From Lytechinus variegatus (lineage: Eukaryota > Echinodermata > Echinoidea > Temnopleuroida > Toxopneustidae), in the NCBI RefSeq assembly GCF_018143015.1, contig NC_054751.1:23574425-23638424 (forward strand): DNA of 64,000 bases, given 5' to 3'. Below the pieces are notes generated by a model that was given only the letters and a program-made list of their open reading frames with translations, did not search any database and was not told where the DNA came from. Below, one piece after another: positions 44,726-55,884 of the stretch (position 1 is its first letter; every line of letters starts with the position of its first letter). The position numbers and the translations under genes are program-made.

Positions 44726-45380
44726 CCTAAAAAGGCCGTGGGAGCCCAAAAATTTTCACGATAAATCCACAACGTGAAAGATTGTGCCGCGTCATTATAA
44801 AGCCTTTTTTATGAGTGTTCAGACAAAATTTGTGACACCTGGGTACCCGGTTCTGCAATTATGCAACATTGTGCATTGTGTAAGTACACATGTCAGAATT
44901 GCACTAAAATGTGATTTCATGGACAAATCCAATGCAAAATCTGTTTCTAGCCAGAATTCATAATTGTATCGTACCGGTTAATGTTTATTTTTACTGATTA
45001 AAATCTATTAATTTCATTGTGCTTATGATCAGAAAATTTTGTCAACAATATAAAAAAAGTAAAAAAAAAACAAAGAAATACTTAAGAAAGGAAAAAAATA
45101 CATATGAAAGGTATGTGATATCAATTAATTTTTATGTGTCTGAACAAAAACTTCAAGGTCTGTGTTTATAGATTTCCAGCCAAATTCTAATTTCATGCAT
45201 GATTTAGTAAAACATATAATTCTAAATAATTTTAGAATGATCAAATATACAATTTTTTCATCTGTGGCAGGCATTTTGCATTTCTTCACAATTGCGCAAT
45301 TAACGGTCAATCTTGAGGGCCCCCACTCCCCTTCCGCCCATCTTTCCTGCCTCCAAAATACCCTGGCAGTCTTATTAGGG
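44726..45380 (+). mobile_element. family C copy in the THAP gene intron
   Basis: Starts after TTAA with CCCTAAAAAGGCCGTGGG; right end CTTATTAGGG followed by TTAG, a drifted TTAA. Interior GACACCTGGGTACCCGGTTC and ATGCAACAT blocks match other family C copies. Confidence 0.7.
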
Positions 45381-45428
45381 TTAGATTAAGTCTACATTAA
45401 GCAAACATAAAATTCTTACAATTGAATT

Positions 45429-45697
45429 CAGTGGCGTAATGAGCCAAATATTTTGAGAGGGCTAAATATGGCGAATGGAACAAAAGTTCTCCAAAGAGAG
45501 CGAAGGGAGTGTGCAAAATTTTAGAACTTTTTAATACAGAAATCAAAATTTGGAAAGATTTTGACGTAATAATATCCAGTAAATACTCTCTATTTCACCC
45601 TTTCTCGTTCGCTTTCTTTCTTTTTCTCCTTTTCTTTCTTGGTCGTTAAACATTGGGGGGGGGGGGGGCAGTCAGACCGCAGGTCCCTATGCTAATG
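45429..45697 (+). mobile_element. hAT-like MITE
   Basis: Left end CAGTGGCGTAATGAGCC; interior AGAGAGCGAAGGGAGTGTGC; a G14 tract near the right side followed by CAGTCAGACCGCAGGTCCCT. Right terminus drifted. Confidence 0.55.
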
Positions 45698-46431
45698 AGC
45701 AAAAAGTCCAGATACATCCAAATCATCTCGTGGCTGAATCCTTGCAAAATCTTGTGATTCATGAGATTTTCTTTCTCGAGTCTAAGAATTTACCTGTTTT
45801 AAAGAGAAATTCCAGTATTGGTAACGATCTCAAAATGACTTTTTACAGAATCTAATATAATGACCACCCAAGTGTCTGTTTGTATGAATAAAAAATATGT
45901 GCCAAAGGATTCTGGAAGAAATTGTGTAATTGCTGAGAAATAAGCAAAATAAGCTCATATTCCAGCAATAATAATACACTGTCCCACGTGTGCCTATCTG
46001 TGTTGGTGATCTTCAGTGTGAACATTTTTCAGCGTAGATTTCAAGATTTCACAAAGTTCAGTTTATGTAACTTTACCAAATCTAGATCCTCGATGATATA
46101 CTGACAATTAAGCCAGACTTTCTCATGAAATCAGTGTTTACTGCAACTACTGGCATTTCTTTTTAACCTCAAGTTAAATTAAATATTATTGCACTATCAG
46201 ATAGAGTAAAAGTTACTCTTTCATATTGGTCATTTATTTTGTATACAATATTTTGTTAAATAAGTAAATTTCTGGCCTGAAAGTGTGCCTCAAAACTTAA
46301 TTTTCTTCTTCCATTTTCTTTTGCACATTGTGCAAACTTTTTATTTTGAGCCTCAATGATATCCATATCACCATAAAGCTGAACTTCTTTTCTTTCTCAC
46401 AATGCCACTCTTGATATGCGGCACCTTTTAA
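45698..46431. other. no exon seen; possible MITE half
   Basis: AAAGAGAAATTCCAGTATTG at 45800 looks like a fold-back MITE end, but its partner end was not found. Otherwise AT-rich intron. Confidence 0.3.
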
Positions 46432-46717
46432 TCGGGTCAAGATCACACTTTTCCCACTAAGGTACAATACGAGATTTCTGTAATTTTGTACTTGCATGAA
46501 ATCCAGAGTTCTGATTGGCTGGATAAGGTTCACAGAACAACAGGCACAGGGTATTTGAGGAGATTACCACATGGGAAGTGTGACCTTCCTACGAACCCTG
46601 GCACTGGAACCGTTGGAATTTGCCACTGGGTGGTCTATTTGACCAATCAGAATGCAGTATTCTTGTTTTCAAACTGCTTTATGTACTTGGCAAATGAAAA
46701 GTGTGATCTTGACCCGA
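46432..46717 (+). mobile_element. TTAA MITE, 286 bp
   Basis: TTAA at 46428-46431 and 46718-46721; perfect 22-bp ends TCGGGTCAAGATCACACTTT and complement. Interior contains CTGATTGGCTGGAT and GACCAATCAG, complementary CCAAT-type motifs. Confidence 0.85.
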
Positions 46718-46721
46718 TTAA

Positions 46722-47478
46722 ACCAATTCTTATTTTGAAACCTATATCGTTTCAAAGCATACATATTCAGCTTTATCATGATATAAAAATCATTTGGGCT
46801 CAAACACAAATAAAGTGTGAAAATAGCAACTTTTGTCTGGTGAAAATATTTATTTTATAGCATATTTTAGATCAAACTTTGAACCTATATTACAAAATCT
46901 TTGAATAAATCCAAACATATGACATGAAAGAATGATTCTTCTTCTTTACAATGGTACCAAATTCATGAAATTCGATGCACAGTTAGAGCAGCAATGACCG
47001 AATGAAAAGGTGTTATGGTCCGCGTCAAGCTCATTAAATATACAAAACATCTCAAGTCATGAATATCATTTGGATGAAAGAAGCCACTCTCTTGGGACCT
47101 GCAGTCTGACTGGGGGGCATGGCCCCCATCTATACATCAGTGATGGATTTAATACTTTTTGCATGTACGATGACGATGCTCGCTCTCTCTCACCCATCCT
47201 CACTATGTGTATATGTGTGTGCAAGATGAATTATGAGGAATAATTGCATGAAGTGACGTTTTTCAACCAGAGATTGATCCTTATATATTATTTACTATTG
47301 CATTTTTGTTCATCATATTGACCCATCTTGACCCCTTTACCCCCCCCCCCCCTGACAAAAACCTAATAGTCAAATGAAGTTTCCTTTTCTTTTCTTTTGA
47401 TATACATGTAATGTATTCATGTGAGAAAAAAAATTATAGTGCCAAACATTTTTTGAAAATTTTAATTTATTCCTTCAG
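46722..47478. other. intron of the THAP gene model
   Basis: AT-rich with a C14 tract near 47340 and scattered hAT-like scraps (CATGGCCCCCATCTATACAT near 47118). No exon recognised. Confidence 0.35.
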
Positions 47479-47595
47479 GTGAGGTTTTGTCCACAGTTCC
47501 AGAAGGACACAAAATAGTATCAGAAAGTCATGCCAGAATCAACAACTGAAGGGTTTGAAGAGCCAGATAAAGAGCCGAGAAATGTGATTTTAAAG
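47479..47595 (+). CDS. candidate THAP gene exon, coiled-coil or 3' UTR
   Basis: Strong borders: TTATTCCTTCAG acceptor and TTAAAG|GTAAGT donor. In phase with the preceding exon the first acceptor gives an immediate stop. Using the alternative CCACAG acceptor at 47496 gives SSRRTQNSIRKSCQNQQLKG then LKSQIKSREM and a stop. That basic, Gln/Leu-spaced peptide is the sort of coiled-coil that often follows a THAP domain. It could equally be a non-coding 3' exon. Confidence 0.4.
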
Positions 47596-48060
47596 GTAAG
47601 TTAAACTTATTTATAATTCTGATTCATTTTGGCATAGAAAGTAAGTCATAATAACAATTTGAATTATTTTTGTCTTCTTGATTTGCTCTTTGTCAGGAAT
47701 CCAAATTTTAGAATTAAACTCTTAGTTTGAGGTGTTGATGATTTTTTTTTCAGCTGCAAAAGTAACAAACCAATATCAATCATTGGTCGATAATGTGACT
47801 TGCTTTCTCTTGCCAAATTGGTACATGTACATGTATATTCTGCATTTCTATAATGATTGACCCCACCACTAGCACATAAGATGCAACATGTCAAATAACT
47901 GTCAAACTCACTTCATCATGTATTTAATTATTAATATTTCATTAAAGGAGTAAAAGGACTCAGAAAGATTACCCGAAAAAGCTCACAGAATTTTTTTTAC
48001 TGGTAGACCCTTTACATTCATTTGATGAATTGAGTTCATGCAAAATCAACTGAATGTTAT
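47596..48060. other. intron, no feature recognised
   Basis: AT-rich. No repeat end recognised before the family C fragment. Confidence 0.35.
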
Positions 48061-48206
48061 GAGTACAAAATCCTGTTAATACACCTTACTGTGAGGCTAT
48101 TCTGGTAGGTCATCCCGGGAGTGCCTGAGGATCTTGTCCATTTGGATAAATCTTGCAAAGTACCAAGAGGTGCCTCCACCCCCCCCCCCACTCTATTAAG
48201 GGTTAA
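48061..48206 (+). mobile_element. family C right-end fragment
   Basis: C9 tract then ACTCTATTAAGGG|TTAA at 48185-48206, as at family C right ends. The left part is lost. Confidence 0.45.
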
Positions 48207-48242
48207 CAATGAAATTGAAATTAGGAATAAGTTTAGTATCTT

Positions 48243-48747
48243 CCCGGGGGGGGGGGGGGCACTCAGTATATAATGCATAGTGGGTATGTGCCGCGGAGGG
48301 GACCCCCATTTTCACACTCAAATTTCCGTTCCAAGGCATAGCATTTTTGCCTTGTTGATAAAAAGAACAAAGAAAGCCGCTCCAAGGCATAGCATTTTCT
48401 TCTTATCGAGAAAGAAGAGGGAAATCCGCTCCAAAGCTAGCATATTTTTCGTTACGCCGCTCCGATCGCATTGAACGAGTCGAATTTTGGTGAAAAGCGG
48501 CCGCAGAGCTCCCCCGGCGGAGGCCGCGCTAGCTGCATCATGCACGCATGACCGTTCCGTGGGGATGCATACGCACTCACACGCTGGCGATCCGTTCCAA
48601 GGACCCCCGTTTTCACAAACATTTGTCGTTCCGAAGCCCGTTCCGAGGACCCTCCTTTTTACAATAAGCCCGCTCCAAGGCCCCCGTTTTTTGTCTCGCC
48701 CGCGGCACACCCCCACCACATTTTTGGTCGAGTGCCCCCCCCCCCGG
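48243..48747 (+). mobile_element. family A, copy 5, complete
   Basis: 505 bp between perfect AGTATCTT duplications (48235-48242, 48748-48755). Ends CCCGGGGGGGGGG-CACTC and GAGTGCCCCCCCCCCCGG. Eight degenerate internal repeats of CCGYTCCAAGG start near 48326, 48377, 48426, 48457, 48552, 48592, 48638 and 48670. It lies about 40 bp upstream of a splice acceptor. Confidence 0.93.
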
Positions 48748-48789
48748 AGTATCTTGCTCATATGCATTATAAATTAATTACTATTTCAG

Positions 48790-49225
48790 GTACTTCAATC
48801 ACATGCACAGTAGGAGCAAAAACAGCAGCAAACACACAGGAGATGTAACACTACATTGACCAACAGCAACAACTACAGCAGCATCAACAATTTCTGCAGG
48901 AGATGCAAAAACCACACTGGCAACCTCAACAACATCAAGGTGTCCAACAAGCACTCCGGGAACGTTAACAGCAACCACAGCTTCAGCTGGAGTTTCAACA
49001 AACACATCAGAAAAAAACCAACAGCAGCAAAAAAAACACTTATGAATAATGAAATGAATCTAATTGAAACTCAAAAGCCAATGACGCAACATCTTTGACA
49101 AACTGAGACAATTATTCATTCTTTTACAGGATAAAGAAATACTTTTTTAAAGTGTAAATTTGCAGGAACACAATGGATGTTCCTATGTATCTATTTAATG
49201 AAATAAATTTGACTTTAATAAATTC
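48790..49225 (+). other. candidate 3'-terminal exon with poly(A) signals
   Basis: Acceptor ATTACTATTTCAG, then a CAA/CAG-rich stretch; one frame reads Gln/His-rich QQQQLQQHQQFLQEM for 39 codons before a TAA, another reads Asn/Ser-rich MTNSNNYSSINNFC for 80 codons. AATAAA at 49202-49207 and again at about 49219. Most likely a last exon, largely untranslated in the THAP gene model. The preceding intron end is reshaped by family A copy 5. Confidence 0.4.
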
Positions 49226-49404
49226 AGTAAATTCAATTCAATAAATTTAGTGATTCAATAAATATCTACTTTTATTTGTCAATGAGTGAAAATACCTGTA
49301 TTTTCTATTTAGAATGACAAAAAGCAATTTATCAATTCAATATCATCAAAAACTTTAGCAATATGGTTGTTAGGCCCTCCAAATTGTTGATATTTTGATG
49401 AAAA
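49226..49404. other. AT-rich flank
   Basis: Short AATAAATTCAGTAAATTC-type repeats, nothing else. Confidence 0.3.
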
Positions 49405-49623
49405 AGCCGTTTCTGCTGCAATATTTGACGCAACTCAAATAGATCAAATATTGTCGCAGAAATTGTCATTTGCCCCTGAAAGTATCTGCGGCAAATATTT
49501 GACGCAGCTCAAATAGCTGCATCAAATATTGCCGCAGAAATTGTCATTTGCCGCTGTTTTGAGATTTGCCGCAGAAAATGGGAGTTGCCGCTGCGGCAAA
49601 TGTTTTATGAAACGGGCCCCAGG
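49405..49623. repeat. two ~75-bp repeats ending GAAACGGGCCCCAG
   Basis: CAAATATTTGACGCARCTCAAATAG, split here as CAAATATTTGACGCA and CTCAAATAG, occurs twice with GCAGAAATTGTCATTTGCC between. The right end ATGAAACGGGCCCCAG is a terminus also met at 54.94 and 56.63 kb (GGGCCCGTTTCTCAA). Confidence 0.6.
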
Positions 49624-49656
49624 TCAATCAAAATATTTTCGAATTCGTGCTGGTGA

Positions 49657-50365
49657 GCAACACGTTCACTCCCAGCGATAGGGACTTGTTTAAAAATGGC
49701 ATAGGAAATATGCATTTTCTAAGTATGGTAAACTCATAGTAGAATTTAGGTGTTGCAAGAATTAAATTGTGAATGAACTGTATTGGTAGGTAAGACATGC
49801 GTAGAGGATTATTTGTCTTTATCCATTTCTATTTTCCACATTTTTCTTTTGTTTGACTTTATTTTCTAGGGGGAAGCCCCACTCCCCCATTCCTGTGGAT
49901 GCCAATTGGTTGGGGGCTTGGAATAGTGCAAGTTAAAAGGGTGAACCTGAACTTTATAGATATCAAGAGAGAAAGAATTGGAAAGTTAAAATGAATAAAA
50001 AGAAAGATGGAGAGAGTGAGAAAGATGGTGGACTTTCAAGGGGCATTAAAAAATCTCATATTAAAACATCATTTTTGTTTTTGTAATTATTCTATTTACC
50101 CAGGGTCAGTCAAAATATTAGCATCCACAGGAGGGTGGGATCCTTCCCGCCTTAAAACTGAAATCTAAAGAAAAGTGTAGAAATGGATAAAAGACAAAGA
50201 TCCTCTGCGCATGATTTACCAGCAAATGCAGCTCATTCAGAATTTAACTCTTAGAGCACCTAAATTGTACTATAGGCCTACAATATGTGTTTACCATGCT
50301 TAGGAAACACATATTTCCTAAGCTATTTTAAAACGAGTCCTACTGCTCGGAAGTGAACAAGTTGC
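49657..50365. mobile_element. fold-back element, ~250-bp arms
   Basis: Arms 49657-49910 and about 50120-50365 share ATAGGAAATATGCATTTTC / its complement, ATTTAGGTG, CAGAGGAT-TTTGTCTTTATCC and CCTGTGGATGC in mirrored order. G/C-rich hAT-like scraps at the inner ends. Confidence 0.7.
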
Positions 50366-50409
50366 TTCCTTACTCATATTCAAGAACGTTTTGACTAACC
50401 TCCTTTTTT

Positions 50410-50697
50410 AATTGGTTGCTTTGCTCCCTCACATACCCAACAATTTGTTGTCCTCTACATTTCTTCTGCTTGGTCACTTCGCTCCCTCTTACATATTCCT
50501 CAAATCTCTTGGCCCCTGCATTTTCCTTCTGTCATTTTGCTCTCTCGCATATATCCCCCCCACAAAATTCTGCTCTGTCGCATTCGCTCCCTCGCACATA
50601 TCCCAAAATTGTTTTGCCCCACCCTGCATTTTTTTTCTGCTGACAGCCATGTCCTGCCCAACCTCTCCAATACCTTGAAATGATGGGGGGGGGGGGG
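50410..50697. repeat. degenerate repeats TTCGCTCCCTCRCACATATCCC
   Basis: Four diverged units of roughly 65-80 bp with GCTCCCTC, ACATATCC and CCCTGCATTTTT, then a G13 tract. The two long frames here are readings of the repeat. Confidence 0.55.
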
Positions 50698-51339
50698 TAA
50701 CTTTAGATATGAGAGTGACCGAACAATTGTAAATCAGTGAAATATTTGACTTTTCTTTTGATTAGTTAATATTTTCTGTGAGAGTGATTATTGCAAAGGA
50801 TTATACCCCTTTCTGTACACAAAACATACCAGTATTTTGAGAAATAACAACAGAAAAAAGACCACATTCTTCCTGACTGTTCAAATCCTTAAAAAAATAA
50901 AATATGGTAATTTTTACTTTCTCAGGCATTCATCACAGGCTCCCCAATTCCTGTCTCTATTTCTCTATCACCCCCATTCTTAATTCATCTTTTTGTCTCT
51001 ATCCAACAGCTCATTTATAACTGTGGCCTTGTTCTATCCTACATGTATTCTATTCTTCTGTCAGCTTGCCGTCATTCCTACTTTTCACAAACTTTTTTCT
51101 CTTCTGACATTCAAATCAGAATGAATATACTGTAAGACATCTTCAAATTCAATGAATTCATTTTTGTTACATGCCCAGTGATAAACGTTTTCATTGAGCT
51201 ATTTTAAATAATCAGAATCCACACAGCGTAAATTTTTTGTTGTAAAGTTGTGCAAATCAATGTTTGTCCAAACTTAAAAGCAAGTAATGTATAAGGTAGG
51301 ACTTCTGTGTGGTTTTCAGCCTCTTCTCCAAGTTTTAAT
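50698..51339. other. no gene seen
   Basis: AT-rich DNA up to the inner border of the right arm. Confidence 0.3.
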
Positions 51340-51372
51340 ACAGTCCATTATTGTTGTTGACTTCCACTTTAC

Positions 51373-51518
51373 CCCTCTTGGACTTTCTGGTATTCAGTAG
51401 GAGTGGTCTTCGAGAAATTAAGGTGCTGAAGACTTTGGCACTGGTGTCTTTGCAGTATCTGGGAGGTTGTTTGCTGAATCGAAAAGTCTTTTGGGAAATA
51501 CCTTGGTTTGGGTGAATT
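51373..51518 (-). pseudogene. inverted copy of the THAP linker exon
   Basis: Acceptor CTCCTACAG is kept and CCAAGAG|GGGTAAAG is recognisable, but the exon is 146 nt against 141, so the reading frame of the left copy is lost: after NSPKPRYFPKDF it shifts. Matching DNA includes ACAACCTCCCAGATACTGCA and CCAAAGTCTTCAGCACCTT. Confidence 0.65.
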
Positions 51519-51720
51519 CTGTAGGAGACGAATTAATAAAAAAATAAGAAAAAAGAATATTGAACAAAAACAGATACAAGAATGAAAAGATAACTATTCA
51601 AAGATAATTTTTCAATCAAATATTCGATTATCCATGAAGAACAATATTCGTTTAGAAATCAAACCTTTTGCAGTGACTTGCAACAAGATATTTTTTTTAA
51701 AAATATACATGATATATAAA

Positions 51721-52460
51721 CCCTATCTAGCCCCGGGGGGGGGGCTTAATAAGCTCCCCTCCCCATCCACATTTTTCATGATAAGTCCACAATGAGAAAT
51801 GAGGTACCATGATTACTTTTTGGTCAATTCTGCAGAGCTTTTGAGACACCCGGATATTCAGTTACGCAACATTTTATGAGTTTATGTCGGACCAAAAATT
51901 GCTCAAAAATATTATTTTGTATACACATTTAATCCAATGGAAATTCTATTTTCAGTCATAATTGACAAATTTATCATTATTCTTGCACTTATTGGTTGAA
52001 AATAATCAAATCTTTGCTTTTTATAATCAGAATAGTGCCATGAACAGATCCCATTAAAAAAACTATAAAATACATAAGGCCCCAAAACAAAGAAATACAT
52101 ATGGAATTATAGAAACAATAAAATACATAAGATTAGAAATGTCATTTACCATTTATTTTTGAGCAACTTTGTTAGAAATCATAGAATTTCGGGAATTCTT
52201 TAGAGATTAACCTTTAAAACAAAGAATTCTCTATTACGCATAAATTAGCATTACTAATTTATTAACAATAAATAATTTATTAACAATAAATTTTAATGAA
52301 TTCTGTAACCTTTAGTTCCATGCTTGCAGATTACATTGATGTTGATGTGTGCATTGGTTTTCGTTTTGATCAGAGGCAAGATCTGAAGAGGGGGACCAAA
52401 AAAGCCCACCTCCCCCTCCCTGGGCTATGCAATCTCAAAGTAGCCCAGGATTATGAGTTA
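51721..52460 (+). mobile_element. family C copy shared by both arms
   Basis: Begins CCCTATCTAGCCCCGGGG after a drifted TTAA; interior CACCCGGATATTCAGTTACG and TTACGCATAAATTAGC; right end near TGGGCTATGCAATCTC. The left arm carries the same insertion, broken up. Confidence 0.65.
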
Positions 52461-52672
52461 AACCAAATTTTAAAAAATATATTTATTTAGTAGTTTACTG
52501 TAAATACACAGTATAGGCCCCGGTCCATGGTTATCCTCCTGATTAGGATAATTTTCATCTCTATTTTGCTACTGAAAATTGAATAATTAAAGCAATGTTC
52601 TATCAAAACAAAGGTAGATAAAACAGAATATATATTTCTTTAGAACGCATGTATGATATAGATCCACTGTAC

Positions 52673-52886
52673 CTTCTGAAGACGAGGCGGGAAATCAAAT
52701 ATGGTTGGGACAGCATCCTGTTTAAGACGTATCGTCTGCCCAGGTCAAAGCAAGCATCTTCAAAATGATCAGAACAGAGTACAGAGCTCTTGGAGGAATT
52801 CAATGAAGCTCGCTTCATATTGACCATCCTTACTGTGTTACAGTTCCGGTCTTGGTACCGGTTCAGTCCAATGGCTGAATGGGAAT
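52673..52886 (-). pseudogene. inverted copy of the THAP exon
   Basis: Starts after TGCTGCAG with the same residues as the left copy and keeps [12 protein letters not shown], but a deletion next to it shifts the frame, so the AVPTxF box is no longer read in phase. A 12-nt insertion (ACCAAGACCGG region) lies upstream. 214 nt against 206. Splice borders GTACCTTCTG (complement) are preserved. Confidence 0.7.
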
Positions 52887-53510
52887 CTGCAGCAAATGTA
52901 AACACATGTCATAGAATCAATTACACATAATTAAGAAAGTTTGACGTGTCCAAAGGAAACAGATGCCCCCGCAGAATTGTAGTACAAAATGTTTTTTTAT
53001 TGTTTTATGATGCAATTTTCTGTAAATCAATTAAACTATACACTAAATAAAATAAGATTTCAGTTCTTGATGTTTTAATAAGAGATTACCACAATTTTGT
53101 TTATGAATTTTGAACAGAAAAGTTGATATTTCCCCCCAAATTACTAAATCATGGAAATTGAATGCCTACAAAAAAAAACACTTTATAAGTAATATGACAT
53201 TTCATTCCTAATACATGATTATATACGTGTTGTCCCTAGGTGTCCTGAGTCTTGTCAATCGAGGGGGGGGGGGCGAGGAGAATTTGCACAATGGAAAAAT
53301 TGATATACATTGGGTTTCAAAGCTTAATTTCATTTCGGGTAAATCAATATGCTTTATTTCATTTGAATCAATTATACCAATTTTAGGGCATAAAATACAA
53401 ATTCAATTCAAACCTATAAATATAGCCCTTGAACTACTTATTTTTTTAATTCAGGAATTCTGATCAAATGTATATTAAAAACAATCAGTAGGCCTATATA
53501 ATGTTTTTAA

Positions 53511-54150
53511 CCCTTATGAGACTGGGGGCTGATTTACCCCCTTGTCATATTTTGCAATAAATCCACTGCACAATTTTTTTTACCGCATCACTCACAGACT
53601 TACAGCATCACTCACTTTTTCGAGTCTCGCGCAACTTTTGAGACCAAAATTGCGACCCCCTGGTATGTGCTTTCGAAATTACACAACATTTTGGAAGTGC
53701 ATGCAGACCAAAAGTTGCTGGAAAAATGTGAATTTGCGTACAAATCTATGGAAATAGTGTTTTTAGCCATAATTCATAAATGTGCCATTATATTTCCTTT
53801 TACTGATTAAAATCAATTAATTTCAACTTTTTTACGGTCAAATATGGTCCCCGACTATTTCCATTGAAACAACAATAAACACATAAGAAAATAAGTGTGA
53901 TGTTGAAATATATTGAGTCTGTGAACCAAAAGTGATCATTTCAGGGGCATTATTTAGTTAATTAGAGCAAACTTTTGATTTTACGCGTAAATTAGCAATG
54001 AGATTTAGGCAAAATTTGATTATAGTTTTTAGAATATACCATGGGTAATGCGTTTGCCAATCATCGCTGTGATCCCATGATTGACTGCCCAGATCATAAA
54101 GCCCCCCCCCCCAGTCTTCTTAGGAAATGAAATAGCCCAGTCTATGTAGG
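53511..54150 (+). mobile_element. family C copy
   Basis: Starts after TTAA (53507-53510) with CCCTTATGAGACTGGGGG. Interior AACTTTTGAGACCAAAATTG and ATTACACAACATTTTGG. Right end CCCAGTCTTCTTAGGAAATG-AAATAGCCCAGTCTAT is the mirror of the left end of the copy at 58924. Confidence 0.7.
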
Positions 54151-54739
54151 TTACTGGTAATGTTTTTTTTTTACTTTTTCATTTTTCTTATGTACAGATT
54201 TTCAAATTTATTACTAATAGAAATTTTCAGCAATTTCTGAAAATAATGATACAGATACAAATTTTGGCAATGACTCACATTGAGTTGTACATGAAATCAA
54301 GTTTTTAAGCAATTCGGGATCTGATAATATGCACTTGTGTATATCATAACTGCGTAACCATGCATGCATTCCAAAAATAGTCTTGAATGTTGTGTGGCCC
54401 TGCCATGTTTACGAATTTATTGTAGATAAAAGTGAGCTAATCACATAGATTTGTTTGTTAAAATGATATTCTTAATATTGATTGCTGTGCAAGATTGAAC
54501 AGGGAGAAGAGGAACATGACAAAGCAATCAAGAAAGAGTAAAGGGGGGAAGAGAAAGAGGATTTATTTATAACACACAAGTAAAAAAAATGTGTTTTAAA
54601 ACACACTGGTTAAAACGTGCCAACCCGGGCCCCAGTTAACGCGATCAGAAATCCATTCAATATGATTGAACTTAATATCATGCAGAAATCAATACGCATA
54701 TAAATATAATCAAAAAAATAAATTTTGAACCAACTTGCA

Positions 54740-54905
54740 TAATGAGCTGTGAACTTAGCCTGTATTTTGGTGACATCTACCTACACACCAAATTTTTTTA
54801 AATCCATTGAATGTTTTTCAAGTTATTGCGCGGAAACCAAGGGGGGGGGCTGACAGGGGCAACACTTAATGCCCCCTCCGGGCTTCATCTGCAGGGGCAT
54901 AAAAA
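54740..54905 (+). repeat. GCGCGGAAACCAAG repeat, copy 1
   Basis: CATCTACCTACACACCAAAT, then CATTGAATGTTTTTCAAGTT, ATTGCGCGGAAACCAAGGGG and TTAATGCCCCCTCCGGGC. Relatives at 57340-57540 and 61720-61885. Confidence 0.6.
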
Positions 54906-55245
54906 CTCTAGGCCTACTCATCAGCAGGGGCCCGTTTCTCAACACCTGGACAAGTTAGTCCTATTTATCTACCAAACACAGAATTAGTTCCAAAATTACC
55001 CAAAAGGATTAACTAGAATCCATTAATATCATATTGATACTATTGGTGGAAAGTACATACCAGACGTAGCCTTAGTCACAAAATAGCAAATTTTCCAAAA
55101 GTTGCAAAAAATAGAGGCAAAATATGCTTAAAAAGTACTTAAACATGCAGACATGGGCATTAAATTTCTGAGGAAATGAAATTAACACTAATTCATATCA
55201 TGATAAAAAAAATCACATGTAAGTGGACATTGAGATATTTATCCC

Positions 55246-55884
55246 AAGATATAAAATTTGAATAGTTTACGTAAGTAAACCATAAGGCTTTCTTCCTAAC
55301 ATGATGGTTTCTAGTGTTGCTGTTGGATGTTTGTGGTCTATATCATGGTTGTTCCACTTTATATGTTTGTCATTTTGCCTCCGACGAAGATTCTGCTAGG
55401 ATCGAAAGCTTAGGCCCCCTTTTGACTCTAATTTACTCCATTGGCTCTTTTTTTTTTTAGATAAGCAGTTTTCAGCAGCTTCTTTTTGCCTTTAACATGA
55501 TGATAATCAAACAGATTTTCAGGATTCCAAACATCATCAAAAAATATATTATCATGGATTGTTAAACTCTTTAGATACCTAAACGCACAATTTTATGAAT
55601 GCTATGCGTATATTAGAGGAAGAATTTATTAAAATTTTGATAAGGGTCTGAAAACGAGTCCAATTATGGATGACCTGAAGTGGTAGAATCTTTGTCAATT
55701 CAATTATTTTACTACCTTAAATTAACACTTGTTATAATTTCTGTGCATTACAATTACTATTGAATGATTTATCCCACTTGTTTGCTATATAATTCATTTT
55801 TCTTTAAATTATTACGTAATAAAATTTTCAAATTTCGAGGCTCATTTGAATGTCACAGTCTATCCACATGATATCACTACATAA
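55246..55884. other. no gene seen
   Basis: At 55370-55420, CGACGAAGATTCTGCTAGGA-TCGAAAGCTTAGG resembles the 3' part of some non-LTR or Penelope-like elements; too little to assign. Otherwise AT-rich. Confidence 0.3.

Larger units (their letters stand above)
52940..54906. mobile_element. 1.97-kb insertion specific to the right arm
   Basis: Interrupts sequence that is continuous in the left arm. It contains a family C copy and ends with a repeat (CAAATTTTTTTAAATCC, GCGCGGAAACCAAG, AATGCCCCCTCCGGGC). Whether it is one composite event or several is not clear. Confidence 0.55.
51340..55245 (-). repeat. right arm of the THAP inverted duplication
   Basis: Reverse-complement partner of 39510-44000. 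It contains diverged copies of the THAP exon and linker exon, the shared family C copy, and a 1.97-kb insertion (52940-54906) absent from the left arm, between ATTAAGAAA and AACTCTAGGCC. Confidence 0.8.

Noticed and set aside
46486-46860. 124-codon plus-strand frame
   Set aside because: Its first half lies inside the 286-bp TTAA MITE and the rest is AT-rich; no domain.
50412-50678. 88-codon Pro/Leu/Ser-rich frame
   Set aside because: It is a translation of the degenerate GCTCCCTC repeat; a second frame over the same bases is equally open.
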